A stretch of 64,000 bases of DNA, from positions 1 through 64,000 of the forward strand of contig JASAMV010000646.1 in assembly GCA_030248065.1 (NCBI GenBank). Direction: 5' to 3'. Source of the stretch: Rhynchonema sp. JSB1_4 (lineage: Eukaryota > Nematoda > Chromadorea > Monhysterida > Xyalidae). Shown here in pieces: positions 35,001 to 50,000 of this stretch. The stretch's first letter is position 1, and every line of letters starts with the position of its first letter. Under the pieces are notes generated by a model. It was not told the DNA's origin, made no database searches, and was given only the letters and a program-made list of their open reading frames with translations. The translations under genes and the position numbers were made by a program.

Positions 35001-38000
35001 GATATTCATGTTCACATGTTGATGAAAAGCTTGACTTGACTTGTGAACATGAACCCTCTACGTATAACTACATACTACATGGTAGCATGGTAACAATAGG
35101 GAGTCTCGGTATTTATATACATATCTGAAAACTTCGCACAACCTTCACAAAAAAATTTGAAACTGAAAACGTCACCTGCAGATCTTCAACGGTCCGGGCA
35201 CAGCAATCACTCAAGTCAAACCATTCGTGCCAACACCGGTCGACATTTCGATGGTGCAGCTGCCAACGCAGGCACAGGAATTGCACGAGAAACTGGCTGA
35301 GAACATGCACGAACTCTGGGCACAGCACAAGATCGAGGCCGGATGGACCTATGGAGAGGTTGGCGCACATATAAGTTGATCATTTTGCCGTTTCGTGGCG
35401 CGATCTAACATCAACGAAAACAAAAATATTGAGGACAAACAAGCTGTACCGAAAAGGTATTCATTCGCTGACTGATGTGAGCAATTTTTGCGCCGGTCGA
35501 ACTTAGTGACATATACATACACATACAATTGTATGTGCCAAAAAAACGCTACAACCTACGCACACCACTAGTTTCAATTCTGCGTAATAGCGTCGGGCGG
35601 CTGTACGGCAAACTTCGGAATCTGAAATGCTCTCTGAAAATAGCTGAGGATTCTGGGCAAAAAGAATAAAGGACAACATCATGAACATTATTAGTACGAA
35701 TGAACACAGCTCAATACTCGATGTATTCGACGAACTATAACTAATAAATCATTCAACACAACCGAGTTGCAACACTGTGGTTATCAAGAAAATCAAAGTG
35801 TTGAATAGAAAATCGAAAGATTTTGATGCCACTACCTAGCCGGTCGATGTTTCAGAAACGCAGTGAACGCGGACGTCAACATCCGTGCCTGACTCAGTAC
35901 GACTACCTGCCCGCCGCCGAAAAAGCCTACAACGTCAATCAGGCTCTAGACACGTTAAAGTGAGCATAGTTTATCCAATTTTCTTTTATGTGTCTTTTTG
36001 AAAATTTTATGCGTCTAATTCGATTCTACTTTTAACATGTTTCAGAACGATCCACGCGCTCGGCTATCACATGACGTTGGACAAGCCGCCCTGCCGGATC
36101 AGGCCATATCGACTCGGTCAAAGGTAAGGTATAGGCAGAACCGAGCAACTTGCAGATATCTTGTTTCAACATTAAAAAAATTATGAATCGTTTCGAACCT
36201 TCATCCAGCTACCAAATGTCGAACGGCTATAAACCGGCGCCGCTCGATACGAGAGACATTGAATTGGATGAGAAAATGATCGAACTCACTGACGTGCTCG
36301 CCAAGAACACGCACAACCTGTGGGCGAAGGAGAAGATATCGAGAGGATGGACTTATGGTAACGTGCCACTTGTATACATGCACACAATACAGGTTTAGGC
36401 TCAAGTTCTGCTCGAAGCCTAGAATCGCCACCACCTGGGCAGGAGAGGGAGATGCCAACCCTGTGTTAAAATTGTTTTTTTCTGTCCATTATTTGCCTTG
36501 TCGAAGGATTTTCTGTATCTAGGACTCGAGATGATTAGTTCTTCGTGACTTGTCAAAATTCGTTCTTCATTGTCTGTGTAAAAAGCATTACCCTAGTCAG
36601 GATTTTTATTTTTATAAAGAAGTTGCGGCACCAAAGAAGGGACCGACTTCTACACTGGAATGTGCATATTCGATTTTGGACTTCAGTCCTGAGCCTGTAG
36701 ACGTTCTTTGTCAAGATCGTGTCATTCACGTTCACGCCTAGAAATAAGCCTGAGATTACACCTGATATTTCACCCTGATTCAGGCATCAACGAGGACCCG
36801 ATGCAACGTCGATCGCCTCATCTGGTTGAATACGAACAAGTGAGCGACGCGATCAAACAGGCCAATCGCGAATCATCAGCGGAGACAATTCGCACGTTGA
36901 ACGTCTACGGACTGGTGCTCGAGGCACCCGCTGTCGAGTACAATCCCGGTTTGTTTGCTGGGTATATTTATGGGATGGGTGCGGGTGAAACACTGGATGG
37001 AACGCACAATCGTGAAATAATTTATGCATATTTTAGTTGCTGAGCACCCAGTTTATGGACATCTATAGCTACCCACCAAGCAAAAGTTACGAAGGGCGAA
37101 ATTAACAGCATTTGAGGAAGAATGCCCAAAGACACAATCCCACCAAAATTTGACACCGGCTGTTCAAGTATTTCAGAAGCGGCCAAAGAGCAGGAGGTCT
37201 ACAAGATGAGCGTGCGCACGTACCGCGCCGAGAAGCGTTACGCGGTCACCGCCGGAAAATGGTATGGTCAGAATTCGGTTGCAACTTTTTCCAAGAGCTC
37301 ACGGCTGATCTTGGTTTTTTCAAGTTTTCCTAAAAAAATTGCAAATTTCTCCAAACGCCAGCCGACAAGTCTGTCAGGTACTATGAATGCGAGGTGATGA
37401 CCAATGGCTTCATGAAATTCGGTTGGATGGACATAAGTGCCGGGCCTGATGTGTCACTGGGCGAGGATGACAATTCCTATGGCTACGACGGCTACATTTG
37501 CAAGAAATGGCACAACGGACCCGAACCGTACGGCAAACCGTTCAAAATCGGAGACATTGTCGGCTGTTTCCTCGACATGAACGACAAGACCATTTGTGAG
37601 TTACCTACTGTATGTATATGTAAAGGTATATTTTACTTGATTGAAGATGCTTCCATGCTTTGAAAGCAAACAAAATACAGAGTGTTTGGTGCAAAATACG
37701 TCCAATCTCCGGTTACACGCAGTCCCAAAACTTTGAACACAACGTGACTAAAGTGCACAGGTTACGTTACAAAACTCTCAGAACCTGTGTTTTGAGTTGA
37801 CCAGCGCGAGAATTGTTTCCGTGTCTTCAGCGACAAACACTTACGCTTACCGAAACCGAAAAATAACCAAATATCAAAAAACGCAAGTGCTGGAGTCATA
37901 AAACAAAAACAAAACGAAAACAGAAGAGTCGAGTACCATTGTACGACACATCTGTGGTCTGTGGACCACCGCGTTATTATCTAGAACAGTCGATTTTTCT

Positions 38001-41000
38001 CCGAATTGATGATATTTGAGTGGGTGTACCCCATCCATGGTTCGGGGACTGATAATTGTTACCTCAGAAACGAGCAGGTCAACAAACAATGAGAAATACT
38101 CATGTGGTCAACGCACATCGCCAACACAGCTTAATGCAGTACTTTTTCAAAATTGGGTAAAGCTGTCGAGTTTCGGTTACCTTCAGATAAAAACTAATTA
38201 CGGAGCTTCGTATACGCGTATCGATTTTAAGATTAAAATCGATTACCGCAAACTCTCAATTTTCCAACTTTGCCAACCGACATCACGGAATAATTGCAGC
38301 GTTTTCGCTCAACGGCGAATTCCTGCTCGATCCATCCGGTGCCGAGATGGCGTTTGACTCGGTGCCGGTGAATGAGGGCTATGTGCCCGCATTCAGCATG
38401 GGACCCGGGCAGAAGGCACGATTCAACTTTGGACAGGATGTCAACACGTTGAAGTACTTCACGACCACTGGTCTGCAGGATGGTTATGAACCGTTCTGTG
38501 TGTGAGTTCGGGGGCGGTTCGGGACACAATCGGTGTTTGTCTGTCTTTTTGTGTTGTGCTCACTGCGAAGAGACCGAAACTGATGAAGAAATATACTGTT
38601 TGACCTGCCTGCCCAGTTGAGAGAATCCAATTTTTAGTTTACTGTACTTCTGTTTGGGGCCAAAACTTTCCGTTTTAACCTGGCAACACAAACGGAATTT
38701 CAGGACAGGACAAAATGGATAGTCCAGAAAAATGCATGATATGGGCGTGATAACAAGATGTGGGGAAATATTCTGCTTTGATGCATAGTCTACCGACCCG
38801 ACAACAACGAAAGCGTGTAGGAAAGCAAAATGCGGTCGGTGCATCAGGTCATCATCAGTCCAAATACTCCACTACCAACGCTAATGAACAAGTGCACGGC
38901 AACATAGCTAATGTTGCAGCAACATGTACCGTCTGATGCCGTTGTGGTACGCGAAGGACCTGCCGATCTATGAGAGTGCCGCGGTGGACACCCCGGGCGG
39001 TGAGATTGAGGTGGTCAGACAGGCAGCCACAGCTGGAAACCCACCCGGACTCAAGGTTAGGCTCATTTCTGATCAGGCGTGAGCGTTGAGCACTGTTCAT
39101 AGTTAGGCCTTTGGGTGACGTTCACAGTTAACCCTCCAGTTTCAAGTTGATATTTTTGGACAGCTCGGTATAGGCCTAACTATGGCCAAACAGAAATCAG
39201 TAACTAGCGACCTTCAGAACCTAATCCGCAAGTTTAGGCTAAAATTCAAGCAGTAATTATAGCGACCGTGTGTTAAGCAATAACAAATGGGGCTTCGTTC
39301 GGTGCGCAGCAACCTTGACTGATCACCAAATTCTGTCTATCCCTGCTTGAAACATCACAGGTCAAACACAACGTCGGCTTGAGCGGTATGTCGCCGATTC
39401 ACACGATGCAGTTCGTCAAGCTGAGCATGCCGGTCAGATGCAACGACACGTTCGTCAAGAACAAGTGTGTGACGTAAAGTATTTTTTTAGTTTAGTAAAT
39501 TTGTGAATATTTTTTCAAAAACAAATCTTTTCCTCAATCACAGGGATCGCAAGCAGCTGCACGAAAATCTGCAGCAAATGCACGATGAGCACTATGGGGT
39601 TAGCAAGATCAAGATGCCGACCATACCTGAGGAGTTCCTGGCACCGCCCACCGGCAAGAAGGGCAAACGCGCTAAGGTGGGCTGGCAATAGAAAAAAATT
39701 TGGTCCCACAACGCGCGAAAATAGTCGATGAGCAATCCAACACGAGAGGATCATATAATAGTATCCAAGGAACTCAAGTTCTGCATAGGAGCAATGCAGA
39801 AAAAAGCACCTGCAACGTCAGTTTTGTGTTCGGCAAGCTTGCAGGCCCAAAAAAGATTTCAAGCCCTAATCTACGAGACATAATTTCTCGCACACGGTGT
39901 TTAAACTTGCTCTGACAGACGTATTTTACGGGGATCATAACATCATACGGGATAGTCAGTCAATCGAAAACCGCAGTGTTTTCAGTCCAAAACGCCCGGT
40001 CCGGAGTCACGTGACCCATCGCAATCCCGTGCTGCTTCCCCAGCCCCCGAGGACGCGAAGAAGAAAATGGGAAAGACGCATAGTTTGGATCACGAAGGGC
40101 GCGCTTCGAGGGCACTCACTCCAGAATCTGCTGCTGTCAGGTCTGCGGGGTTCTTTCTGCCCAAGGGATTATTGACTGTTTCGTTTGCACGATCTTTCAT
40201 TCATTTGTTGTATGTTATATTATCTGGTTTGGCTTCCACTAATGTTGGTACACATTCTAACACGCAACCACTGTTAACTCGTTTGACAATTAATCAGGAA
40301 CATGTTTGTGTTCAACCTAATCTAACGGCCAGAGTGTGCGGTGTGTGTCTTCAGCCAACGTCGTCGCATTCGTACACTGGTCAACTTTGGCATGTTCAAT
40401 TTTGAGGATAGCGTTCTGGCACTGCTGCCGTTGGAATCAACTGAACAACCAGCTGATCCATCGCTGCTTTTTAAGACCATTCGGTAACTTTTTAGTTTGA
40501 AAAAATATAATACTTCAGTTTATTATACTTACACATACACTGTTCTGTTAAACAAGCCCCAGAAATCGGTTTTCTCATAAGGTCTGGTCTGATCACTGCT
40601 TGCATTGCATTACTTGGGCCCGGGTTAAAAGCGAATTCAGCCACAATTCCAGGAAAACAGGTTTTGATTTGTGATCTTCTCATTACCGCACACCTTGCAC
40701 CACCCATAACCGCTTGTATATGCACCCGCATGCTCCACCCAACGCATGGGCCCGTGAAACATCACACACTCACTGACACGCACACACACTGCACTGACCG
40801 TCCATTTTCAGAGAGAAGGCTTTGACCGATTTTCGATTGGCGAAAAAATTCGGCATTTTTGATGACGGGCTTGAATGGCTGTACGTGCCTGAGGACCCGT
40901 CACACTCTGACGAGTCCGATCACCACCATCACGGCTGCACTGCCACCACTGATGCACGACGGGGCACCGCCGGCAAATTTGCACGCCATAACTCGTGTCC

Positions 41001-44000
41001 CCCGTAAGCTTGAGATATACGCTCACCTAGTGTGTGTGCGAATGCTGTGCCTGTCTGCTGTTGCTGCTGTTACTGTGGTGGACCGCACTGACATGCGCAC
41101 TGGTCATCATGGCAAGCGTTTCGCGCAGCGAAGTGCTTGCCAATGTTTAGCATTGCATGGTTTCTGAATGGAAACAGCAAAATGATTGCAAACGCATGCT
41201 GTGTTTGGAGTTATGTATTTTAACTGCGCTGTGAGCCAGCTCATCAATTTTATCAAAATGCCCACAAAAACACACATTTGGAATACATAATATACATTTC
41301 ACCCGCAGCTTTTCAATCTATTATTTTTGTCATCGTTGTTGTATATATTTTGTTCGACCAGCCAAATATACCCGTGTGCCCATTCTGTGTTTTAGTGGCT
41401 CAGAAGTGGATACAATGCCTGGGGCTGGTGGTGAACGAAAAAGTCGATCTTTGCTCGCATCTGTTGGCGACAAAATTCGCGAGGCCAGCGCCAGCCGACA
41501 ACGAAAGTATGGATTAGACACACGGATTTCATCCGTTTTGGTTTGCAACCACACAGATGATACCTACAGATGTGAAATAGTGAACACCAACACGATATCA
41601 AGCATGTTCCTCTCTTGTGTTTACATATAGGCTATGCGTAGAGCAGGTGGGAACTTCAGAGTGATGCCGGTAAGATCATAACTTCACCACCAAGCAGACC
41701 ATAACGGATGCAGATGCTTTTTTATGTAGGAACAGCATTTGGCGTTGCTCCCATGAATCACGGCACAGCCGCTTTTTTGATCAAACCGAGCTTTTGTTGT
41801 CAATACAATTGTGATTTTGTTGCTTTAGTTGTGAGGTTGGTTCGGCCGATTTCTACCAAGAACCATGCATGAATGTTGTTTTTATTAAAGAAACAGCCTA
41901 AAATCGGATCGCACATACTACGATACCTTAATTTTGACTTCGATGAGTACCTATCGCGTACTTCGACAAAAATACATACAGTAGTAGGTAAACTTTGTAA
42001 TCCATATTTGTTAAAAAATAATCAAAATATTCTTCAGGCGCGACGCCAGTGAAGCGCGAAGCGCGATTCCAGAGGCGACCACGGTTGAGGGCGATGGCGA
42101 GGCACCACCAATGGACATGGAATTGGGTGGCATGACTGCGCCTGCCGGTTTGTTGTTCTTTGTTTTTGTAACGTTTCATTCCCCTTTTTAGTTTGAAACG
42201 TTGTTTCAAAAAATTTATGGCATGTTTAGAGAGCAGTGCACGAAACTGTCGCTCGTTTACTGCGATAACACAGCAGAATGACTTATATTTTGACCTTTGA
42301 AGTGGGGCCCTGGATCCTGATACAATTGGATTTCAGGCATCTCAAACGTTACAGCGGCGCCCTTGTTAAGTGTAGGCAAATCGGGTAAATTCTTGCTTTG
42401 TGCACACTTTCCCGCAATTATTATTGGTTTCCTATCATTAAGTTATTCACGTGTGCTATGATCATACGTTGCAATCATTTGATCTGATAAAATATTATTT
42501 AGTTTCTGTCACGCACTTTCTCTGTTTCCTCGGTTTGATTCCTCAGGTTACTGTTTGTTTGTTTGTCTCCAAAACTACACGTTTAATGTCGTTCGACTCA
42601 GTAACACCTTGGCACAATGGTCCAACTAAAAAACGGACTATAGCATCAGAAGAGTTCAGAAGAAGCGTGACTGGCTCACATCACTGCACAACATTGAGAT
42701 TATTTCAGAGCGTGATGGTATGCTGTAATATTGGCACACATAACTGGAATATGCCCAAGAAAAGTACAGAGCTCTAAGGGGTCTATTAACGCTGTTCGGA
42801 AGATTAATGTGACAAAAAATGGGCGCAAAATGTGATTTTCAAGACAAAACAATCATTTCCAGCTCCGACGGATTCGAAAAAACACGGCAAAAAAGTGAAG
42901 ATCACAGCGAAGACATCGTCGCTTGGTGGATCAGGCGCCGGACCTGATAAGCAGGACGATGACACGTGGGAGATGCAGCAGATGATTGAACAGGTGTACC
43001 TACATACCTCAAGCTGACATCTGGAGGGTCGTAAAATTCGGACCTAAATTTTAGCCTGAAATCAGCTGATGCACAGTGGTTGATGATAAACAATTTTTGA
43101 AAGCCAGCATGCTCGTTTTGCTGACCTCAGAATTGGGTGGGTTTGCTTTGACCGGCAGGAATGGCCTCACCCTGGTGTGCTGGTTTACAATGCTAGCACA
43201 ACAGTGCTGACTCCTTGTGCGGCCGGCCGTGTATACCCGCTGTGCATTCTCGAAAAGTCAATGTTTGGAGAAAAACTCTCCCACTCGTTTGGCGGAAATA
43301 TAATAATTGACACCAACAACCGTTGTCGTATCCTCAACCGGGAGCTCGAATCCTAAAATCGCAATCACCCTTTGTTGCCTGCATGCAGATTGACGAGTAC
43401 TACTACGCCGTACGCATCTTCCCATCTCAAGACCCCGGCCAGGTGTGGGTCGGCTGGGTGGCGCCCTCGTTCCATTATCACGGCAATTCGTTCTCGTTGG
43501 AGGACAACGTACGACACGCCAAATACGTTGAACTTGACGATCAGGGAAAACAAGTCAGCGACAGGTTAGTCGTGGTGCGTTAAAAGTCGAAAATCGGCTT
43601 TTGTCGCAAAAATGGTAAAGAAACACAGTGCACACATCTGTGGTCATGGTAATACGTAAGTAAACATGATGGCAGGCGCGAAACTTGGGCATCGATTTTG
43701 AACAGAATTCTCAATGGCAAACTGCGCGGTACATTTTAAGCAATCGGAAAAATATATCGATTATATCAATTAGGCTCGATCGGACAGGTACCATCAATTT
43801 ATATTGGATTTGCAGCATCGAAATGCGTAACTGCTTCATGCTTAACGGCCAGCACCTGCTCGACCAGGCAGGCGACACCGGCCAAAGCACCAAAGTGTCC
43901 GGCGTGCTGATTGGCTGCTTGATTGACACGTCAACCGGCGAACTGGCATTCATGGTCAACGGCCACTACACCGGCGTGCATTTCAAGGTTGGAAAGTGTC

Positions 44001-47000
44001 GTTGAGTCAGTTGTTGGGAAAGTCACTGTCAGTCACTGTCAGTTCATTGTGAAAGTCGTTTTTTGAACTATGTACATAGCTGCGAAAGCCGCACGTTTAG
44101 TGGTCGTGAAAGTCATTTTTAAAGTCGTTGCGAATATCAATTGGAAAGTCGTTGTCAGAAGGTCACAAACATATTGTTGTGATACAATTCAACTTTTCTT
44201 CATTCCAGCTCGAACCCGGTGCGTTGGTCTACCCAGCTGCTGTGTTCATGCCGTTGAGTCACGACGTTCTGCAGTTTGAGCTCGGCAGAATCAAGGTGGG
44301 TATGAGAGTTTCGAAAATTTCAATCCTTTTAGTAAGCCATGCCACTTTTCAAGCAAAGCCTACCCCGAACCTTTGCATTACAGTACACGCTGCCAGTCAC
44401 TTCGGTGATGTTCAAAAGTGCGCACAAACAAATGTTGCCCGTATTCCCGCCGCGATTGAAGTTGCACGCAATGCAGCCCTTCCAATGGGCCAGGGTACCG
44501 AACAAGACATTACGGTTGGTCACCACCTAAGATTTTCAAAAGTGTGTCGCCAGGACAGAATAAAAGTGACCTTTAAAGGACCACCGCGCTGAAACTGTCC
44601 GACACGAGGGGCTGGTCGGTGTTGTGCGATGACCCAGTGCGCATGATGGCGGTTTATGTGCCAGAAAAGGTTCGACCTCAAAGTTTCTTGTTGATGTTTC
44701 ATTATGACCAGATAATGGTGACGCGCACGTGACACGCTTTTCGTCCACCTTTTTCAAGTACAATCACTTACTGTTGCATGTCTTGCCCACAGTGGATGAG
44801 CAACGCTCACTGTTTTGGATCTTGATGTTTCTGACTACACGGTGCAATGCGTACAGCACATAGCTGGTCAATCTATTGCGTTTGGTGCTGTTTGTGGGCT
44901 GTGAAGATTTTCATTTCGGCTGTTCTTTTTGTTCGACCAAAGTTTCTGTAAAACATTAGCACCAAAATATCACAAGATCAGTGAAAATCATACCCACTTG
45001 CATCGTGATGTTTCACACAGCACATGCAAGCACACACTCCATGCTTTCAATGTTGTACCGTATCCCTTCACGTGTGTGTACTGTACGTGTTTGGGGTGTA
45101 TGCCAAATTGCAGGACTGCTGCTTCGACATGCTGGAGTTGATCGAGATCGAACCCTATCAGTTCTTCCACAAACAGACCCTGGGTCTCTATTGCAAGCTG
45201 TGCGCACAGGGTAACCTGAAAGTGGCGCACTACCTTTGCTCACACGTCAATCAGGACCAATTGCTATATGTCATCAAGAATCACTGTGAGTTTGCCTATC
45301 TAGCCGGCATATGCTTCAAAATCACTTGATTGTTGTTAGTGCTCACTACATGTGTATGTTGTATTCTATTCTCTTGGTGTCTGTGTCTTACCTTTGGGCA
45401 CCATTCTGGCATTCTTTTTATTATCATGATGAAGAAAGGAGCAACAACGGTTTGCAATTTATATAGGAGATGAAACATTGCATATTTTTTAATGCAGACC
45501 TCGCCGGACCGCTGCGATGCTCATTCTACGAACTGTTGATTGCATTGCATCTGGCACCACACGCTGCAGCACGGTATGTATGTATGTATTGTTGATTGAA
45601 CGTTGTCGTGCCACACTTTTTGAAGTTTCGTACTTCCATTTCTAGTTTAGGAAGAGAAAAGCTTCAATCTAAGTTGTAATAAGTCCTAATGAAGTCGAGG
45701 ATTCTCATGATTTTAGATTTGTCCATCCAGAACGAATATTTTTTTAGTTTTTTAAATGTTTTAAAAATTCCCGCCAGAATGTGGACCAACGGCGAGTACA
45801 TCGTGCCTTTGGTGCCCGAACTTCGCACGAAGAATGTGTTTAGCGACGAAGGGGAGGAGATCTTCCCGCAGCTGTTGCATCCCACGTACTCGATTCGACC
45901 CACAATGCGTGCGGAGGATGTCAGGGACATCAGCACGTTAGTCATCTTTTTCTCTTCTTTTTTCCACTTTTTAGGACTCCAGAAGGTAGCCACATAACCG
46001 TTGGGGCCTGGCAATACCAGTGGTGTCGTTGAGAAATCGAAAATTTCCCAACCCAACCCAAATTTTGGGTAACCCCAATCACCAGGAGGTAACCTTCTTC
46101 CATCCAACGACACAATTGGGCGCCACCGTTACCTAACGACGACCAGATGATTTTTTTTTCTCGGCCAAGGCTCAATTGAGATCTTTTGCATCCGAGCCCA
46201 GTCTAATTAAAGTGCCAGATGTCCAAAACAAAGGGTCGTCCAAACTTCAAGACTTGCTCACGTAAGGGGGTCAAGGAAATAGCGAACCAACCACCCTCGG
46301 GCCCCTCCCCAAACTGGAGTGCGTAATACAGGATCAGGTACAATTTACGTTTGGCTCATAAGTGAGTGTGTGGGGACTTTCCGACCACCCAATAATGCAA
46401 CCCAGCAATAATGCACAGTCTGAGCAACGCCGACACCAAACTGCAACCACCGGCATTCAATTTTGACGCGCTGAAACAACATACGATGGAGTCATTGGAG
46501 GAGGCGACCATCCACGCGGTCATGAATTGCAGAGATCTGATCGGACAGGACACGTTCTATCATTTTCAGTCGGTTTTCTCTTCTCATTTTATTTGGCATT
46601 GTGCGCTAGGACTTTTAATTTTGGTGTTCGATTTACAGAAAATATTTGTTTGTGCTTTTTTGCTAATAAGCGATCAAAACGTGGTTTTCAGACCCCTGTT
46701 GTTGTTGTTCGACTATCTCCTGGTGGTGGGTCTGATTTCCGATGATGACATTCGTCATTTGCTCGTCATTATGGACCCGGCCGATTTTGATCTGAAGTGG
46801 CGCGCTGGTTTGTTGGCGTTGACACTTGTTGATGTTTCATTTCAGCCAGGCTGTGCATAACAAATGGCTCCATTGTGTCATAACGTGACTATATACGAGC
46901 ACGCCTGGCCTGCGTATGGTCATCCACAAATATGCGTAGGATAGAGTCAGACAATGGTGTTGTTCAGATTTTCTCTATTTGTATGAACATTTCGAAATGC

Positions 47001-50000
47001 CGCAGGCACCACCCAGAAGGGTCTTTTCGATGTCGAGCTGGCTGAGGGTGTCAAGATTCAGATCTGTCAAGTGCTGGGTCACATGTGCGACATTCAACAA
47101 CGACATCGCGTCGAGTCGCTGGTATCGTTTGGCGAAGCGTTCGTCGCTGAGGTGTGCAAAATGTTACATATATTTTCATTTGTTTTTAGATGCAAGTGGT
47201 ATTTATTTCTGTCAAATTAATTGTCAATTCGCATGAAGGTGCAAGCCGATCAACAGAAACGCTATCTCGAGATCAAAGCCACCGATCTGTCGCCGGCCGA
47301 AGCGGCCAGGAAGACCAAAGAATTCCGATGTCCGCCAAAGGAACAGGTCAGCTTATTTTCAGCAGATGCACTTCTTGAAAAACGAACAAGAACAATTCTG
47401 ATAAATGTTTCCAGATGCAACGTCTGCTGAGCTGCAAAGCACCTGGTACGATGCCCGGAGCTGAGCTCGGAGAAGAGGAGGAGTGCCCAATGAGCGACAG
47501 TCTGCAGGCGAATCTGAAGGATTTCTGCACCATCATGGTAAATTTGTCATCGTACCATACTTTTGGTGCCGCTACCTTTCTTTATCAAATATGTGACCTA
47601 ACCCAGGTATTGGCAGCTTTATTGAACAGAAACGTCAGTTTTTCCACAAATAATGTAGTTTTCACACTCAAATTCTCTTCCAGCTGAGCAAGATCAGCGG
47701 CGCCAAGAAAGCTGCGGAGGAGGCGGAGGCGGCAAAAAGTGCCGAGCTGATACCGATCGAAGAGGACAACCAATGGGTGGACAAACTGGCGACCACAATC
47801 GTGAAGGTGCCACCACCGATCGAGTCGAAAGAGGAGGAGAAGCTGTTGGGCGGAGGTACGTGCACGTAGCGCAGTCGGTTGGACGAGTGCAGGCACATCA
47901 TAGATGTGTTCGGGTCTGGTCGAAGACAAATCTCGGCTTTGGGTATTCCAGCTTCCTGTCGATCGGTTGAATTGTTTTGCACATTTCACTGTTGAAATTT
48001 CGGTCCCAACTGTGACCAACCTGATCGTCTAATTTGATATCTGCTGGAGCCAGATATGATGCTCCGACTGTGTGACATAAAACAGCTCACGGCATATATT
48101 TCGGAACAACTGCCTCCGTGAGTCGTGAAGTGCTGCACCAAAAGAACTGTCGACACAAAACGCTACATAACCGTATGTGGTTCCAAACCACCACTATTTT
48201 CCTACAGAGCGTTTCCGTCGTATGATCACGAACAATGTAAAACGCTGGGCGACCGAGCATTTCGTCGAGAATCCAAATTTGATCCGCGAAATGTTCCAGC
48301 TGCTGTTGCGCTGCTACAACGGCATAAATGAGGTGAGAGCTCGTCATCCTGTGAATGTTTTGAAAGAGAAAATCAATATTGACAATCAACTGTATATAAA
48401 TGAAAAAACACGCACATAGAAGAGAAGTAGGGACTGTGTTTAGAATACTAAGGTTTTTCTGAAATTGAAACTTTTGGATCAGACAGCAGTACTTTTGCAG
48501 CTGATGGCTTCAATCGACAAGACCTACATCATTCACGAACGCAGCATTCAGGACGTGGAAGACTTTATGATCTATTTGAATCAGATCCGTGGCCTGTTGC
48601 ACATTCAGTTTGAGACGGTCGAGGAGCTCATTCTCACCGAAAGTCTTCAGTTAGTTTTTGGGGCTTTTAAACATAGGTACATTCCACTGTATTATGTGGC
48701 AGTTTTCCTGATTTCTGAAATTACGTATAATTATAATGCACCAAAATTGTGTGATGCACACAGGTGCACCATGTATAACTTTCGATGCACATTTAACGTG
48801 CATGTAGCTACACTACTGCTTCTTTATCGCTGACACATTGGTTGATGTTTCAAAAACCATGGCCAGACTAGCAGCTCTGTGGGTATGCCTATTTCCAACT
48901 ACAGAATTTAGACAAAACGCCCAATTTAAACAAAAGACTTCACAAAAATCTGAACATCTTCCAGAAATCTGATGCACAATCGAATCTTCTTCCAACACCC
49001 CGACCTGATGCGTCTGCTGTCGGTGCACGAGAACGTGATGACGTTGATGATGAACCTTTTGAAATCAGGCAAACAGGAAGAGACGAGCACGCCGGAAGGG
49101 GAGCAGGTCGAGAGCACGCAGGCTGTGGTCAAGGTCGGTGAAACATTCATAGTAATATATCCGTCTGGGATGTCAAGTTTGTGTTGGTAATCGCTCGTCT
49201 CTGTCTTCGAGCATATTTCGAGGTAACGGTTTCGAGGAGCATGAAAGTTGTTTACTAAATATGCGTTGGGGTTGGGAACATCCATTACGCTCACCAAACT
49301 AAGGACATTCAAGTCGAAGTATGCTTTGAAACAGTCACGTCACCAAGACAGCAAGGCCAGAGCCCGGACCAATCTCAGAGTTTGGTACTGGCGTCATGCA
49401 TGAAAACACAAGGTTCCAAAGCCATGTGCATACACAACTGAAGTATAAAGGTAATTTACAAATTAAACCCCAGATCACACTATTCATATTCAGGACATCA
49501 CCGACCTCGTGGTGTCGTGTTCCAAGTTCTTGTGCTACATCTGTCGTACGTCGCGTGCGAATCAGAAGGCCCTTTTTGAGCACTTGCCCTTCCTGCTTGA
49601 CAATGCCACTATGTTGCTGTCACGGGTATCGTTACGGGGATCGGTGAGTGGATCGGGGGAGTTTTGAGTATTTTTTCACATTTGGATTGTGACTTTTTGT
49701 GATGGATTGTTCTGTTCCACATTTTTCTTTGTGGTGACGCTCTGCATAGTGAGTCCCAAAGATGTTATTCCACTACAAGGATGAAACAAGGGTAGAATGC
49801 GCGCGCAGAGATCTTGTCGAAACGTCGAATGCTTACAGAACTTTGACGCAGCACCTTCATTATTGTAAACGGAGTTAGGTCCCTAGCTTCGTTTCGGAAA
49901 ACGACACAATTACATAGCATCCAACTTGTATCCTCTCTGGTCAACGCCAGACTGCAATAGCGTCCTGCGCCTTGTCAATGTCAATAGAAAGGCACACATG

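Noticed and set aside
41632..41670. 39-nt cassette exon between RyR exons 36 and 37
   Set aside because: It has an AG and a good GTAAGA donor, but in the required phase it carries an in-frame TGA. Exon 36 joins exon 37 directly in phase with family-like sequence. It could only be a poison exon, and nothing here shows use.
45960..46140. Possible further hAT-type element with GTGTCGTTG / CAACGACAC ends in an RyR intron
   Set aside because: The matching ends are only nine bases and the flanks show no 8-bp duplication.
47866..47935. tRNA-like A box (GTAGCGCAGTCGGTTGGA) after RyR exon 53
   Set aside because: The expected B box is poor (GTTCGGGTCTGG) and no cloverleaf forms.
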